Below are positions 45,132 through 54,419 of a stretch of DNA of 64,000 bases, piece after piece. The notes under the pieces are model-generated. The model was given only the letters and a program-made list of their open reading frames with translations, had not been told where the DNA came from and did not search any database. Source of the stretch: Fidelibacterota bacterium (lineage in GTDB: Bacteria > Fidelibacterota > UBA8477 > JABMPR01); contig JAERTG010000095.1 of NCBI GenBank assembly GCA_016845065.1, positions 1 through 64,000 on the forward strand, in the 5' to 3' direction. Each line of letters opens with the position of its first letter. Position 1 is the stretch's first letter. Position numbers and translations under genes: made by a program.

Positions 45132-47077
45132 GAACTTTAATTAGTGATGTTCTGGTAATTGGTGCTGGGCTGGCTGGGGAGAGAGCTGCCATCGCCAGTG
45201 CACAAGCTGGTTTGGATGTTACCATGCTCTCTCTGGTTCCACCTCGCAGAAGTCATTCAGCTGCAGCACAGGGTGGTATGCAAGCCTCGCTAGGCAACTC
45301 TGCCAAAGGAAAGGGTGATAACCCGACTGTTCATTGGCTGGATACGGTTAAAGGCTCTGACTGGGGTGCTGATCAAGAAGTTGCCCGCATTTTTGCAGAT
45401 AATGCACCCATCGCCATGCGTGAAATGGCTCATTTTGGCGTCCCCTGGAATCGTGTTGAAGGTGGTCCTCGAGAAGTTTACATCAAGGGGAAGAAGACCA
45501 CAATTGTCGAGGATGAAGCCAACGAAGGCTTGATCACTGCACGTGATTTTGGTGGAACTGCCAAATGGAGAACATGCTATACAGCTGATGGAACAGGTCA
45601 TACCGTTCTTTATGCCATGGATAATCTGGCTGTTCAACTGGATATTACCATTCATGATCGCATGGAGGCACTTAGTCTCATCCACGAAGATGGTGCCTGT
45701 ATTGGCGCAGTAGTTCGTTCCCTCCGCGATGGTGAAATTCTAAACTATTTAGCAAAAGCCACAGTCATCGCCACAGGTGGGTATGGTCGACTTTACGGTG
45801 AATCTACAAATGCCATTATCAATGAAGGAACAGGTTCAGCTATAGCTCTTCAAACTGGGCTGGTACCCCTGGGTAACATGGAAGCTGTTCAGTTTCACCC
45901 AACAGGTATCGTACCTACAGATATTCTGGTAACGGAAGGGTGTCGTGGTGACGGTGGTCTTCTCTTAGATGTTGATGAATATCGTTTCATGCCCGAATAC
46001 GAACCTGAAAAACAAGAATTAGCCTCTCGCGATGTGGTCTCACGCAGAATGAAACAACATATTCTCAAGGGAAAGGGCGTGCAATCATCCTATGGTGAAC
46101 ATCTCTGGCTGGATCTCCGTCATCTCGGTGAAAAACACCTCACGACCAAGCTCCGGGAAGTATATGATATTTGTATGTACTTTATCGGTGTCAACCCTAT
46201 TAAGGAGCTGATTCCCGTACGACCCACACAACATTATTCCATGGGTGGTATTCGCGTAAACAAAGATGGAATGGCCTATGGTCTAAAGGGCTTATTTGCG
46301 CTTGGAGAAGTCGCCTGTTGGGATATGCATGGCTTCAACCGTTTAGGCGGTAACTCACTGGCTGAAACCGTCGTCGCAGGGATGGTTGTCGGGGAAAAGA
46401 TCGCTGACTATGCCAATTCAGCAGAACTGAATGCCAATATCTCCCTGGGCGAGAAATTTGCCAAGGAACAAACTGACCTCATTGAGCATCTCTTGACTAA
46501 TCCAGGAGAGGAGGATGTATACGCCCTTCGCGATGAAATTGCTGAATTACTTAAGGATCATGTTCACATCTTCCGAACTGGAGAAGGTCTCGAAAAAGCG
46601 GTTGCAGGTTTGAAGGAAATTTTGGGTCGTTTGAAGAATGTTAAAGTCAAGGCAACAGCTCCCGGAATGAATCCCGAACTATCTCAAGCGCTTCGCATCA
46701 AGGGCATGGCGCAACAAGCCTATATCATCGCCAAGGGTGCACTTCTAAGGACTGAATCCAGAGGCGCTCATACCCGTGAAGATTACCCGGCCAGAGACGA
46801 CAAAAACTGGTTAAACCGTACCCTGGCGAGTTGGCCATTGGGTGCTGACGAGCCTGAGTTCAACTATGAGCCAGTTGGACCTCTCGATCTGCCACCTGGT
46901 GATCGTGGATATGGGGGCGGACAGATGATCAACATGGATCTCAGCCTTGAAGAGTACAATGCCAAGGTAGACGCAGAACAAAAAGCGCTGGGAAAACAAG
47001 ATACGAGTGAACCAACTGGTGTTAGCCTTCCCAAAGAAGCCTGGCGTGAAGAATCACCCTATAAGGATGCAAAATAA
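45128..47077 (+). CDS. frdA: Fumarate reductase/succinate dehydrogenase flavoprotein subunit
   Basis: This 649-residue flavoprotein has the dinucleotide motif GAGLAGERAAIASAQAG, the flavin-linking His in RSHSAAAQGG, the substrate-site segments QFHPTGIVPTDIL and TEGCRGDGGLL, and RPTQHYSMGGI with a catalytic-region His. The C-terminal helical domain ends in a roughly 25-residue tail after the conserved region. It interconverts succinate and fumarate. Whether it runs as a dehydrogenase or a reductase cannot be read from the sequence. Overlaps frdC by 4 bp and frdB by 1 bp. Confidence 0.96.
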   Translation: MRTLISDVLVIGAGLAGERAAIASAQAGLDVTMLSLVPPRRSHSAAAQGGMQASLGNSAKGKGDNPTVHWLDTVKGSDWGADQEVARIFADNAPIAMREMAHFGVPWNRVEGGPREVYIKGKKTTIVEDEANEGLITARDFGGTAKWRTCYTADGTGHTVLYAMDNLAVQLDITIHDRMEALSLIHEDGACIGAVVRSLRDGEILNYLAKATVIATGGYGRLYGESTNAIINEGTGSAIALQTGLVPLGNMEAVQFHPTGIVPTDILVTEGCRGDGGLLLDVDEYRFMPEYEPEKQELASRDVVSRRMKQHILKGKGVQSSYGEHLWLDLRHLGEKHLTTKLREVYDICMYFIGVNPIKELIPVRPTQHYSMGGIRVNKDGMAYGLKGLFALGEVACWDMHGFNRLGGNSLAETVVAGMVVGEKIADYANSAELNANISLGEKFAKEQTDLIEHLLTNPGEEDVYALRDEIAELLKDHVHIFRTGEGLEKAVAGLKEILGRLKNVKVKATAPGMNPELSQALRIKGMAQQAYIIAKGALLRTESRGAHTREDYPARDDKNWLNRTLASWPLGADEPEFNYEPVGPLDLPPGDRGYGGGQMINMDLSLEEYNAKVDAEQKALGKQDTSEPTGVSLPKEAWREESPYKDAK

Positions 47078-47826
47078 TGGCACGTACACTGACATTTAAA
47101 ATATTCAGATATAATCCCACCAAGGACAATGATGAGCCACATATAGATACCTTTAAACTGGAAGAAACTCCTCGTTTAAATCTCTTTACCGCGCTTCATC
47201 GAATCAGAGAAAACCAGGCCCCAGATCTCATGTATGATTTTGTCTGTCGTGCAGGTATTTGTGGCTCGTGTGCCATGATGATCAATGGTCGACCCACTCT
47301 GGCTTGTCGTACACTCACAGCTGACCTGGCCGATACCATTGAATTATATCCATTGCCCTTCTTTAAACTTCTTGGCGATCTCTCCGTAGATACAGGAGTA
47401 TGGTTTCACGATATGGCCAAACGTCTGGAATCCTGGATTCATACTACCAAGGAATTTGATCCCACCGCTGAGGAAGAGCGTATGGACAATACCACTGCTA
47501 ATAAAATCTATGAATCTGAACGTTGTATTGAGTGCGGTTGCTGCGTGGCAGCTTGTGCTACTGCTCAGGTTTATCCAGATTTCCTAGGTGCAGCCGGATT
47601 AAATCGCGTTGGTCGATTTTTGTTTGATCCTCGCGATACCCGTGGCGAACAGGAATGGTTCGAACTGGTGTCAACTGATGCCGGTGTATTTGGTTGCATT
47701 GGTATGATGGCTTGTGACGATGTCTGTCCAAAAGACCTGCCACTTCTAGAGGTATTTTCTTATATCCGTCGGAAGATGAATGCAGGGGTAAAGGTTGCAG
47801 TAACAGAAATGGATCTTCCTGCCTAG
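47077..47826 (+). CDS. frdB: Fumarate reductase/succinate dehydrogenase iron-sulphur subunit
   Basis: This 249-residue protein carries three cluster motifs in the usual order: [2Fe-2S] CRAGICGSCAMMINGRPTLAC, [4Fe-4S] CIECGCCVAAC and the [3Fe-4S]-type CIGMMACDDVCP. It relays electrons between the flavin and the cytochrome b haems. It is the last gene of frdCAB; a terminator follows 21 bp after the stop. Confidence 0.96.
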   Translation: MARTLTFKIFRYNPTKDNDEPHIDTFKLEETPRLNLFTALHRIRENQAPDLMYDFVCRAGICGSCAMMINGRPTLACRTLTADLADTIELYPLPFFKLLGDLSVDTGVWFHDMAKRLESWIHTTKEFDPTAEEERMDNTTANKIYESERCIECGCCVAACATAQVYPDFLGAAGLNRVGRFLFDPRDTRGEQEWFELVSTDAGVFGCIGMMACDDVCPKDLPLLEVFSYIRRKMNAGVKVAVTEMDLPA

Positions 47827-47847
47827 AACAAGTGTAGTGTAAGAATC

Positions 47848-47883
47848 AAAGAGCCTCGTCACTATGTCGAGGCTCTTTTTTTT
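47848..47883 (+). terminator. Rho-independent terminator of frdCAB
   Basis: A perfect 11-bp stem (47848-47858 with 47868-47878; core GAGCCTCG/CGAGGCTC) and a 9-base loop lead into a T tract. It also lies directly at the end of the convergent FG-GAP protein gene. Confidence 0.92.
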
Positions 47884-49846
47884 ACTTCAGAAAGGTAATC
47901 TTTTGACTCTGACTTAGTCCACCTGCCTTGAGAACCACGATGTAAACACCTGCTCCAACCTGCGCCCCCGCCCCATTATGACCAGTCCATTTAAGTTCAT
48001 GAGAGCCTGGGGTCTGCTTCTCATCAATGAGCGTGATGATCCTTCTTCCTCTAAGATCAAATACATCGATGGTAATTGACATGGATTCAATGAGGTCATA
48101 ACGAATAGTTACTGAAGGGTTAAAAGGGTTGGGGAAAGCCGTCTGCAATCTGGTCGATTGGGGAACCATCATTTCTGATTCAACTTTTACAATATTCAGG
48201 TTTTCGATATGGTTAAAGGTACCATCATAATTCCCTACGGTGAGGTCCAGATCTCCATCGCCATTAAGATCAGCCAGGGCAGGAGTTGCATTCTGGCCAA
48301 AGGTGAATTCAGATAGGGAATCAGGGTATTCCACCCATGCGCCATTTTCATAGCTAAAATATTTTACATCTCGAAAACTCTTCCCCACCAGCAAATCCAG
48401 ATTCCCATCTGCATCAATGTCACCCAGTGTTGGTACTGCATTACTACCCACATCTAATCCACTAAAAAGACTCAAGTTTTCAGTCCAAACTGCATCCAGG
48501 AGGGTACCCGTGTTTTCAAAATACGAAATCTGCCCATCTTCCCGCCCAACACACAAATCCAAATCTTCATCCCCATCCATGTCGTACAGTTTGGGGCTGG
48601 ACCATCCTCCCACATTTATTCCTGTGAATTCTGATGTTACAAACCCAAATCCTGTCCCCAAGTTTACATGATAGTACAGGTTCCCACTGAGGTCACCTAC
48701 CACCAGGTCGTAATCACCATCTCCATCAAGGTCTCCAGCGGTAGCAGCTGAATAGATTGAATGGTCGATACTGCTGAAATATCCATGATTAGCAGCCCAG
48801 GCCGGACCTGATACATTTCCAGTATTCTCGTAATACTTGATATCACCACTTTGGCTTCCACTGATTAGGTCCAGGTCTCCATCGTGATCAAAATCGATAA
48901 ATACTGGGTTACTGGCCCCACCAACATCGATGACACCACCAAACAACGAAGTTACCTCTGACCAGGAGGCTGTCTCCAGGGAGCCTGTATTGCGGTAATA
49001 TTTTAGTGGTCCTGAAGCTGTCCCATGGACCAAGTCCTGTCTCCCATCACCGGTCAAATCAACCAGACAGGGTGAATTCCAGTATGTTGACCCACCAAGT
49101 CCTGAGAATTGTGAGCTTGATTGAGTCCACACCCAGGCCGCAGCCGAACCAACATTGTGATAGTAATAAAATCCATACCCATCGCGGCCCACCAAAAGAT
49201 CAGTATCACCATCTGCATCCATATCGGAAAACCAGGGATAAGCATATAATCCAACATCAAACCAGGTCTCCTGAGTGCCGTCAAGAAATATGGCTGTACC
49301 AGCGGTTCCGTGGTTTTGATAATAATGAATAGCTCCAGACTCACTGAGCCCAATCACCATATCAAAATCACCATCATTATCCATATCTGCAAAATGTGGC
49401 ACTGGATTCGGATTTAGATCCAGACCATCAAAAAAATCCTCTACCTTTTCAAACACCGCTGCAGTTGATGAACCAGTGTTTTCATATAACTGGAGCCCTG
49501 TATATCCTCCACTTATAAAATCCAGATCATCATCTGCATCGAGATCAATACAAACACCCATTTCACAATCCAACTCCTGAACTGAGGCAAATAGGTTATC
49601 ACCAGGTTGAAATTGTGGAGATGTCTGCGAACCTGTATTCTCAAAATATAGGGGTGGTCCGCTGATGTTACCCAGAATCATATCCATATCCTGATCATTG
49701 TCCAGATCAGCAAAGCGAGGTTGCGAGAATGGAAGAGAGGGAACTCCACTGGAATTAAATATAAGGTCATTTTGCCGCCACATTTGAGCCTGACAAAGGA
49801 CAACACTCAGTGCGAGTATTAATAATTTTAGCGAGTTTCTTTGCAT
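47882..49846 (-). CDS. Secreted FG-GAP/VCBS-repeat protein with C-terminal sorting domain
   Basis: From ATG 49846, preceded by GAGGGGA, this is 654 residues with a signal peptide ending VVLCQAQ. About ten tandem repeats of 45-55 residues follow (about 25-560). Each has a calcium-loop motif such as DMDNDGDFDMVIG or DLDGDGDYDLVVG and a YYENTGS-type strand. They should fold as beta-propeller blades. The C-terminus is a sorting domain (AFPNPFNPSVTIRYD...GVYIVVLKAGG) like that of the 1772-residue protein, so both are predicted clients of one export system. The function is probably surface adhesion or binding; no enzyme motif is seen. Monocistronic, convergent with frdB. Confidence 0.85.
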   Translation of the reverse strand: MQRNSLKLLILALSVVLCQAQMWRQNDLIFNSSGVPSLPFSQPRFADLDNDQDMDMILGNISGPPLYFENTGSQTSPQFQPGDNLFASVQELDCEMGVCIDLDADDDLDFISGGYTGLQLYENTGSSTAAVFEKVEDFFDGLDLNPNPVPHFADMDNDGDFDMVIGLSESGAIHYYQNHGTAGTAIFLDGTQETWFDVGLYAYPWFSDMDADGDTDLLVGRDGYGFYYYHNVGSAAAWVWTQSSSQFSGLGGSTYWNSPCLVDLTGDGRQDLVHGTASGPLKYYRNTGSLETASWSEVTSLFGGVIDVGGASNPVFIDFDHDGDLDLISGSQSGDIKYYENTGNVSGPAWAANHGYFSSIDHSIYSAATAGDLDGDGDYDLVVGDLSGNLYYHVNLGTGFGFVTSEFTGINVGGWSSPKLYDMDGDEDLDLCVGREDGQISYFENTGTLLDAVWTENLSLFSGLDVGSNAVPTLGDIDADGNLDLLVGKSFRDVKYFSYENGAWVEYPDSLSEFTFGQNATPALADLNGDGDLDLTVGNYDGTFNHIENLNIVKVESEMMVPQSTRLQTAFPNPFNPSVTIRYDLIESMSITIDVFDLRGRRIITLIDEKQTPGSHELKWTGHNGAGAQVGAGVYIVVLKAGGLSQSQKITFLK

Positions 49847-49924
49847 GAGATCCCCTCGATGGTTTAGGTGAAATCTACAGGAGCAATCCCACAAAACAAG
49901 TCACAAGGATTCTCTCCTGAATAA

Positions 49925-51103
49925 TTAGGTGAAGGTCGCGGCTTTCACCAATAGTTCTTCCCACTCCTCTTCCCATTTTGAATCAATAGTGATTCCACCA
50001 CCGGATCCCAAGGATATTTTTGACCCCTGTTGAACCAAAGTACGAATAGCAATATTGAAACTGAAGTCTCCATCGGGATGAAAATACCCCATGGAACCGG
50101 TGTAAATTCCCCTGGGGGCATCTTCCAGCTCGTCAATGATTTCCATTGCGTGCTTTTTGGGACAACCCGTAATAGACCCCCCTGGCAACATTGACAGGAG
50201 TGCATCCACAGGCTTGAGGTTCTGTCTGAGGCGTCCTGATATTCTTGAATAGGTGTGCCATACTTTTGGGAGCTTCCTCATATCTTTAACTGCTTCCAGA
50301 GCAATACTGCCAATCTCGCTAACTTTTCCCAGATCATTCCTGAGAAGGTCGGTGATCATAAATAATTCAGCCTGTTCCTTTTCGCTGCTCATCAATTCCT
50401 GACGACGTGAATCATCTTCCCTTTGACTCAGACCACGGGGACGAGTCCCCTTTATAGGTTCCGTAGTTAATACTCCCCCACTATGATGTAAAAATAGCTC
50501 TGGTGAAAGAGAGTTGATCTTTAACTCACCAACATCCATGGCCATAGCATATGCTGCAGGGTGGTTTTTAATGAGTGATGCATAAGAAATGGCATTTTTG
50601 GTATTCCCGGTTAATTGCTGTGTGTAATTGAGCTGATAGAAATCTCCCGCCTTGATGTATTCGTGGATACGAGCAATAGTTTTTTTATAGTTTGATTTGG
50701 AAATAGTGGAAACGAATTCTAAGGGTGCTGGCGTTTCAAACTCCGGTTCAATAGCCTGAGAATCTGGTTGAACGAATCCCACATAATGAGGTTGCCCATG
50801 TTTGTATTCAACCCAGTGATTATAACCATGTATTATGGCCAGGGGCACCTCACTTTGATGTCGGCTTGATACATCCTGTAATGCCATCCCCAGGTCATAG
50901 CTAAAATACCCACTGCACAGTCTATTCTGATTCACTTCAAGAAACTTCAACAGATTTGGGAGCTCATTAATATCATTCAGTGTGAAGCTTGAGATGGGAT
51001 TTACAGCCAGCAGATCCCGCCACATAGAACTACCATCACCATCTGTTCTAAAACGGATCCTATCAGCCTTAGAGTGTTGCGACCATAATTGCTCCTTGTT
51101 CAT
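49925..51103 (-). CDS. pabB: Aminodeoxychorismate synthase component I
   Basis: This 392-residue chorismate-binding enzyme has YIKAGDFYQLNYTQ, SPELFLHH, PIKGTRPRG, DLLRNDLGKV and PGGSITGCPKKHAMEIIDELE. The PIKG motif carries the Lys typical of PabB, where anthranilate synthases have PIAG, so it should make 4-amino-4-deoxychorismate for folate. It is shorter than E. coli PabB at the N-terminus. It lies one base after the pabA stop, so the two are coexpressed. No pabC is in the window. Confidence 0.9.
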   Translation of the reverse strand: MNKEQLWSQHSKADRIRFRTDGDGSSMWRDLLAVNPISSFTLNDINELPNLLKFLEVNQNRLCSGYFSYDLGMALQDVSSRHQSEVPLAIIHGYNHWVEYKHGQPHYVGFVQPDSQAIEPEFETPAPLEFVSTISKSNYKKTIARIHEYIKAGDFYQLNYTQQLTGNTKNAISYASLIKNHPAAYAMAMDVGELKINSLSPELFLHHSGGVLTTEPIKGTRPRGLSQREDDSRRQELMSSEKEQAELFMITDLLRNDLGKVSEIGSIALEAVKDMRKLPKVWHTYSRISGRLRQNLKPVDALLSMLPGGSITGCPKKHAMEIIDELEDAPRGIYTGSMGYFHPDGDFSFNIAIRTLVQQGSKISLGSGGGITIDSKWEEEWEELLVKAATFT

Positions 51104-51104
51104 C

Positions 51105-51665
51105 TCAAAGCTCCAGAAAATTTTCTATTATCCGGTTCCCCGTACTCATCATTAAAAAGGATTCGGGATGGAACTGTAAACCAAAGATGGGCAATCGCTC
51201 ATGTTCCATAGACATGATATCCCCGGTTGCATCATGGGATGTAGCCTGAAAGCCTGGTGGAACATCATCTATAACCAGGGAGTGATATCGAGCAACTTCA
51301 AAGGATGTATCTAGTCCAGCCATGATTCTGGAGCCATCAGTAGTAATCGTTGTCGTTTTCCCATAGACAAGACGATGGGCTTGAACCACCGATTTTCCAT
51401 TCGCCACAGCCAGACATTGGTGTCCTAGACAGATTCCCAGGATGGGGATACTGTCAGAAAACTCTTTAATAATCGGTATGCAGATACCTGAGTCAGCTGG
51501 TGTTCTTGGTCCAGGACCAAGAATAATCCTTTCTGGTTTGAGGGTGGCTATTGAATCGATTGTAAGAAAATCGTTTTTTTGGACAACAGCCTTCTGCCCA
51601 AACCTGGATACTTGTTGGTAGAGATTATAGGTAAAGGAATCGTAATTATCGATGAGCAGGATCAT
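51105..51665 (-). CDS. pabA: Glutamine amidotransferase subunit (PabA/TrpG)
   Basis: This 186-residue class I glutamine amidotransferase has ILLIDNYDSFTYNLYQ at the start, the nucleophile Cys in LGICLGHQCLA and the His-Glu pair in LQFHPES. It supplies ammonia to the chorismate-using partner encoded by the adjacent pabB. In many bacteria one such subunit serves both PABA and anthranilate synthesis; no trp genes are nearby. Confidence 0.92.
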   Translation of the reverse strand: MILLIDNYDSFTYNLYQQVSRFGQKAVVQKNDFLTIDSIATLKPERIILGPGPRTPADSGICIPIIKEFSDSIPILGICLGHQCLAVANGKSVVQAHRLVYGKTTTITTDGSRIMAGLDTSFEVARYHSLVIDDVPPGFQATSHDATGDIMSMEHERLPIFGLQFHPESFLMMSTGNRIIENFLEL

Positions 51666-51778
51666 GGGTTGAAACTATGATGCATTCGATTACATCAAAC
51701 CAAAGTCTGCACCGGTAGACAGCCATCGTGGTGATCTCATTCTGAAGATTGTCCCCCTCTCTCAATCAGGTAGGTTAA

Positions 51779-52744
51779 TCAGGGTGCGATAGATCCTAGC
51801 TCTTTTAATCTACTTAGTCGGTCCGCCTCATTTTTCTTGAGCCAAATATCCTGGGATAGAATTGTCCAGGCCTTCAAAAAATAGGGGGCGGCTTCCTGAG
51901 GTTTTTCCTGGAGAGTGAGACATTCAGCAATCTCCTCGAAAACATAACCATCTTCATTTTGTCCGGCTGCCTGCATCTCCTTCTCAAGGTCATATTGAAT
52001 TGCAAGCGCTTTGTCAACCTGACCCAGTGAGCGATGGGTCCTGGCCACACACCATTTAGCAATTTGAGTTTCTCTTACCTGTTCATGTGTTTCACGCCAT
52101 TCCAGGGCTTTGAGAAATATCCCCATAGCCTTCTCATATTCCTTCAGATCATGGTACGTCCAACCGATGTTGTTATAAAGGGAACCCAACCATCCCTGCG
52201 CTCTTTTATCAGGACTGTTTTCGGCCAATTCCATGGCCTTTTCATTCCAGATCAACTGCTGATCCTGTTGTGCAGCAATTCCCAACATATGGGCGGCATC
52301 AACAGCATAAAAGTCAGCTTTTTCTGTTAAACCCAACTCCCAGGCTTCCAAAAACAATGGGATTGATTCTTCTTTCATTCCCGATGAATTGAATGCTCTT
52401 CCACGCTCTAACAGATACCGGATCTTAGCCAATGGATATTCTGGTATCAACTCTGGTTCAACTTGATCTAACAATTTATGGGCATCCTCAAATTTTTGCT
52501 GCAGACCCAGGGTGCGGGCAATCTGAGTTTTTAATTCAAGTACATACTCAGCTTGCTCTTCGGCGTTTGTCTTTGCCAGTACAGCTCTGAATTTCTGCTC
52601 AGTCTCACCTGGTTCGTTGTAATTCCATAATTTATCGAAATCGTGCATTTGAGACTCCTCCTCGGTGACAACACTTGTTTTATCAGATGAACAGCTAGTA
52701 AATATAAATACAAAGCTTATTAACATTATTGTTCTTAAATACAT
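51779..52744 (-). CDS. TPR-repeat lipoprotein
   Basis: This 321-residue protein has a lipobox IFTSC ending at Cys18 and then a run of helical TPR repeats across most of the chain (for example LYNNIGWTYHDLKEYEKAMGIFLKALEW and AEYVLELKTQIARTLGLQQKFEDAHKLLDQ). TPRs mediate protein contacts, so it is probably a scaffold in the outer membrane or periplasm. No linked system is evident. It is separated from pabA by 113 bp and divergent from the next gene. Confidence 0.85.
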   Translation of the reverse strand: MYLRTIMLISFVFIFTSCSSDKTSVVTEEESQMHDFDKLWNYNEPGETEQKFRAVLAKTNAEEQAEYVLELKTQIARTLGLQQKFEDAHKLLDQVEPELIPEYPLAKIRYLLERGRAFNSSGMKEESIPLFLEAWELGLTEKADFYAVDAAHMLGIAAQQDQQLIWNEKAMELAENSPDKRAQGWLGSLYNNIGWTYHDLKEYEKAMGIFLKALEWRETHEQVRETQIAKWCVARTHRSLGQVDKALAIQYDLEKEMQAAGQNEDGYVFEEIAECLTLQEKPQEAAPYFLKAWTILSQDIWLKKNEADRLSRLKELGSIAP

Positions 52745-52884
52745 GATAGAACCTTACAGTAATGTTTTATGATAATTATCCTTTGCTAATATCAAATTAA
52801 GATTTATGCTAAGGGTGTAAAGCAGAAAAATGGGTCCCCCAGGGGAGCATATCCTGGCTTATGGACATGAAAGGGAGATACCTT

Positions 52885-53598
52885 ATGAAAACAACATCAA
52901 TCAATCGTTTTTCGCGTGGAGCCAGCTGGATTCTTATAATATACCTGTCATTTATGATGTCAGGGTGTAGCTACCGACCAACTGAACTCACACCAGAACA
53001 AGCACGAGTGCTTCAAACCCGGGACTTCAATGGGAGCCCTGAGGAAGTGGCTAAAGCGGTAAGTGTTGTCCTTCAGGAAATGCACTATACGCTTGAAAAT
53101 GTTGACATGGGTTTGGGAATTATGACTGCCAGCAGAACTTCAGAGCACCGCCTGGCACCTATTAGTCGTGAAACTGGCGCTGAGAATGATCTTGAAAGTG
53201 AACTTGGAACTTTTTGCCTCATTGCAGGGACCATGGCTGTGGTCGGCCTATTTATAGCCTGGATGTTTGATGCATTCGATGACGATGATGAAGATGAAGA
53301 GGAGGACAGAAATGATGATCGACATTCCTCTCGACACTCGCACAGATCCCGGTCACATCATCATGATTCAAGCTGGTCCTTTTTTGGTTCGAATGACTCT
53401 GGTCCTTCAAGTGCAGATTCGTATACATATATTATGACCATCAATCTCGAAGAACTTTCGCTTCAGCAAACCAGGGTTCGTCTGACAGTTCAGGGTGAAC
53501 ACTTTGAAGGTCCCAGCATGGTTGAAACCGGACCTGTACAGGATCAGCAATTCTTTATAGATTTCTTTACTCGATTGCAGACTACTTTAAACCGCTAA
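52885..53598 (+). CDS. Lipoprotein with a membrane helix and an acidic then His/Arg/Ser-rich segment
   Basis: From ATG 52885 (AAGGGAG eight to nine bases upstream) this is 237 residues with lipobox MSGC ending at Cys28. An N-terminal domain (about 30-105) contains EEVAKAVSVVLQEMHYTLENVDMGLGIMTASR. One hydrophobic helix (about 110-135) is followed by DDDDEDEEEDRNDDR, then HSSRHSHRSRSHHHD, and a final beta-rich domain. The acidic and His-rich runs could bind metal, which is inference. It may be cotranscribed with the YidD-like gene 41 bp downstream. Confidence 0.75.
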   Translation: MKTTSINRFSRGASWILIIYLSFMMSGCSYRPTELTPEQARVLQTRDFNGSPEEVAKAVSVVLQEMHYTLENVDMGLGIMTASRTSEHRLAPISRETGAENDLESELGTFCLIAGTMAVVGLFIAWMFDAFDDDDEDEEEDRNDDRHSSRHSHRSRSHHHDSSWSFFGSNDSGPSSADSYTYIMTINLEELSLQQTRVRLTVQGEHFEGPSMVETGPVQDQQFFIDFFTRLQTTLNR

Positions 53599-53639
53599 TG
53601 GAGATCCGTTTAAGTACATTTGAGGGTTAAATCAAAAGT

Positions 53640-54266
53640 TTGAAATCAGTTCTCATTTCCCTCATTCTTTTCTTGAGAATCATTTGCGCCCAGGAGATTA
53701 CTCCCCTGGATTCACTTTTTAGCCAGGATTCTCTCACCTTTGGACAACGAACACTATTTACACCCATTAAAACATGGCAGAGGTTCAGTTACGAGTCAAC
53801 TGCATTAAACTGCCAATTTGAAAAATCCTGCTCAAACTTTATGGTTTCAGCCATCCTTGAGAAAGGTACCCTGCCAGGATTAATCATCGGCACGGACAGA
53901 ATTGTCCGTTGCAACTCTGCCGCCAGACACTATCATCTACAACTTCCACATGCCAGAATTCAGTTTGACGGACGCCTGGTGGATCCTCTTGAATGGGTTG
54001 GAGAACCGATGCCAGGTAAATCTCCCCTTCTGGCGACTTCACTTTCCATCATACCTGGCCTAGGTCGTACCTATGCTGGACATCCGGTGGACGGCCTATT
54101 TAATTTCATACTAGTAGCAGGATTCGGCTACAATACCTACAATCATAACCAGGCTGGAAATCCAATTATGACTGGGATTAATGCCAGCTTCATGACTCTT
54201 TTCTGGTTAGCTGATTTTTATGGTGCCTATCGAACGGCAAAAATGGCTCCACCAAGAAATAGTTAG
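53640..54266 (+). CDS. Exported YidD-like protein with C-terminal DUF5683/TM2-like region
   Basis: This 208-residue protein starts at a TTG and opens with a signal-peptide-like helix (LISLILFLRIICAQ). Residues 50-95 follow the YidD pattern: a basic aromatic lead, Cys58, SCSNF with Cys64, AI-x4-G-x3-G, then RIVRC (Cys91). The C-terminal part (about 125-208) has LSIIPGLGRTYAGHPVDGLFNF and two or three helices, like the DUF5683/TM2 group. Ordinary YidD is a short cytoplasmic-face protein that aids YidC insertion and is encoded beside yidC and rnpA. Here it has an exported look and lies in an envelope gene cluster instead. The start context is weak. Confidence 0.7.
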   Translation: MKSVLISLILFLRIICAQEITPLDSLFSQDSLTFGQRTLFTPIKTWQRFSYESTALNCQFEKSCSNFMVSAILEKGTLPGLIIGTDRIVRCNSAARHYHLQLPHARIQFDGRLVDPLEWVGEPMPGKSPLLATSLSIIPGLGRTYAGHPVDGLFNFILVAGFGYNTYNHNQAGNPIMTGINASFMTLFWLADFYGAYRTAKMAPPRNS

Positions 54267-54419
54267 CCCTGATTTCACATCCATAACACACGCTTCATTG
54301 TCTAAGCTTCAGATATGCAGTATTGAATTGGTAACCTGTTTCAGATAGATTGTTCCTCTTATAAATGAATGGATAAAACGCGCCCAAATAGACTCATAGA
54401 ATTCTTGTAGAGGGAAAGC

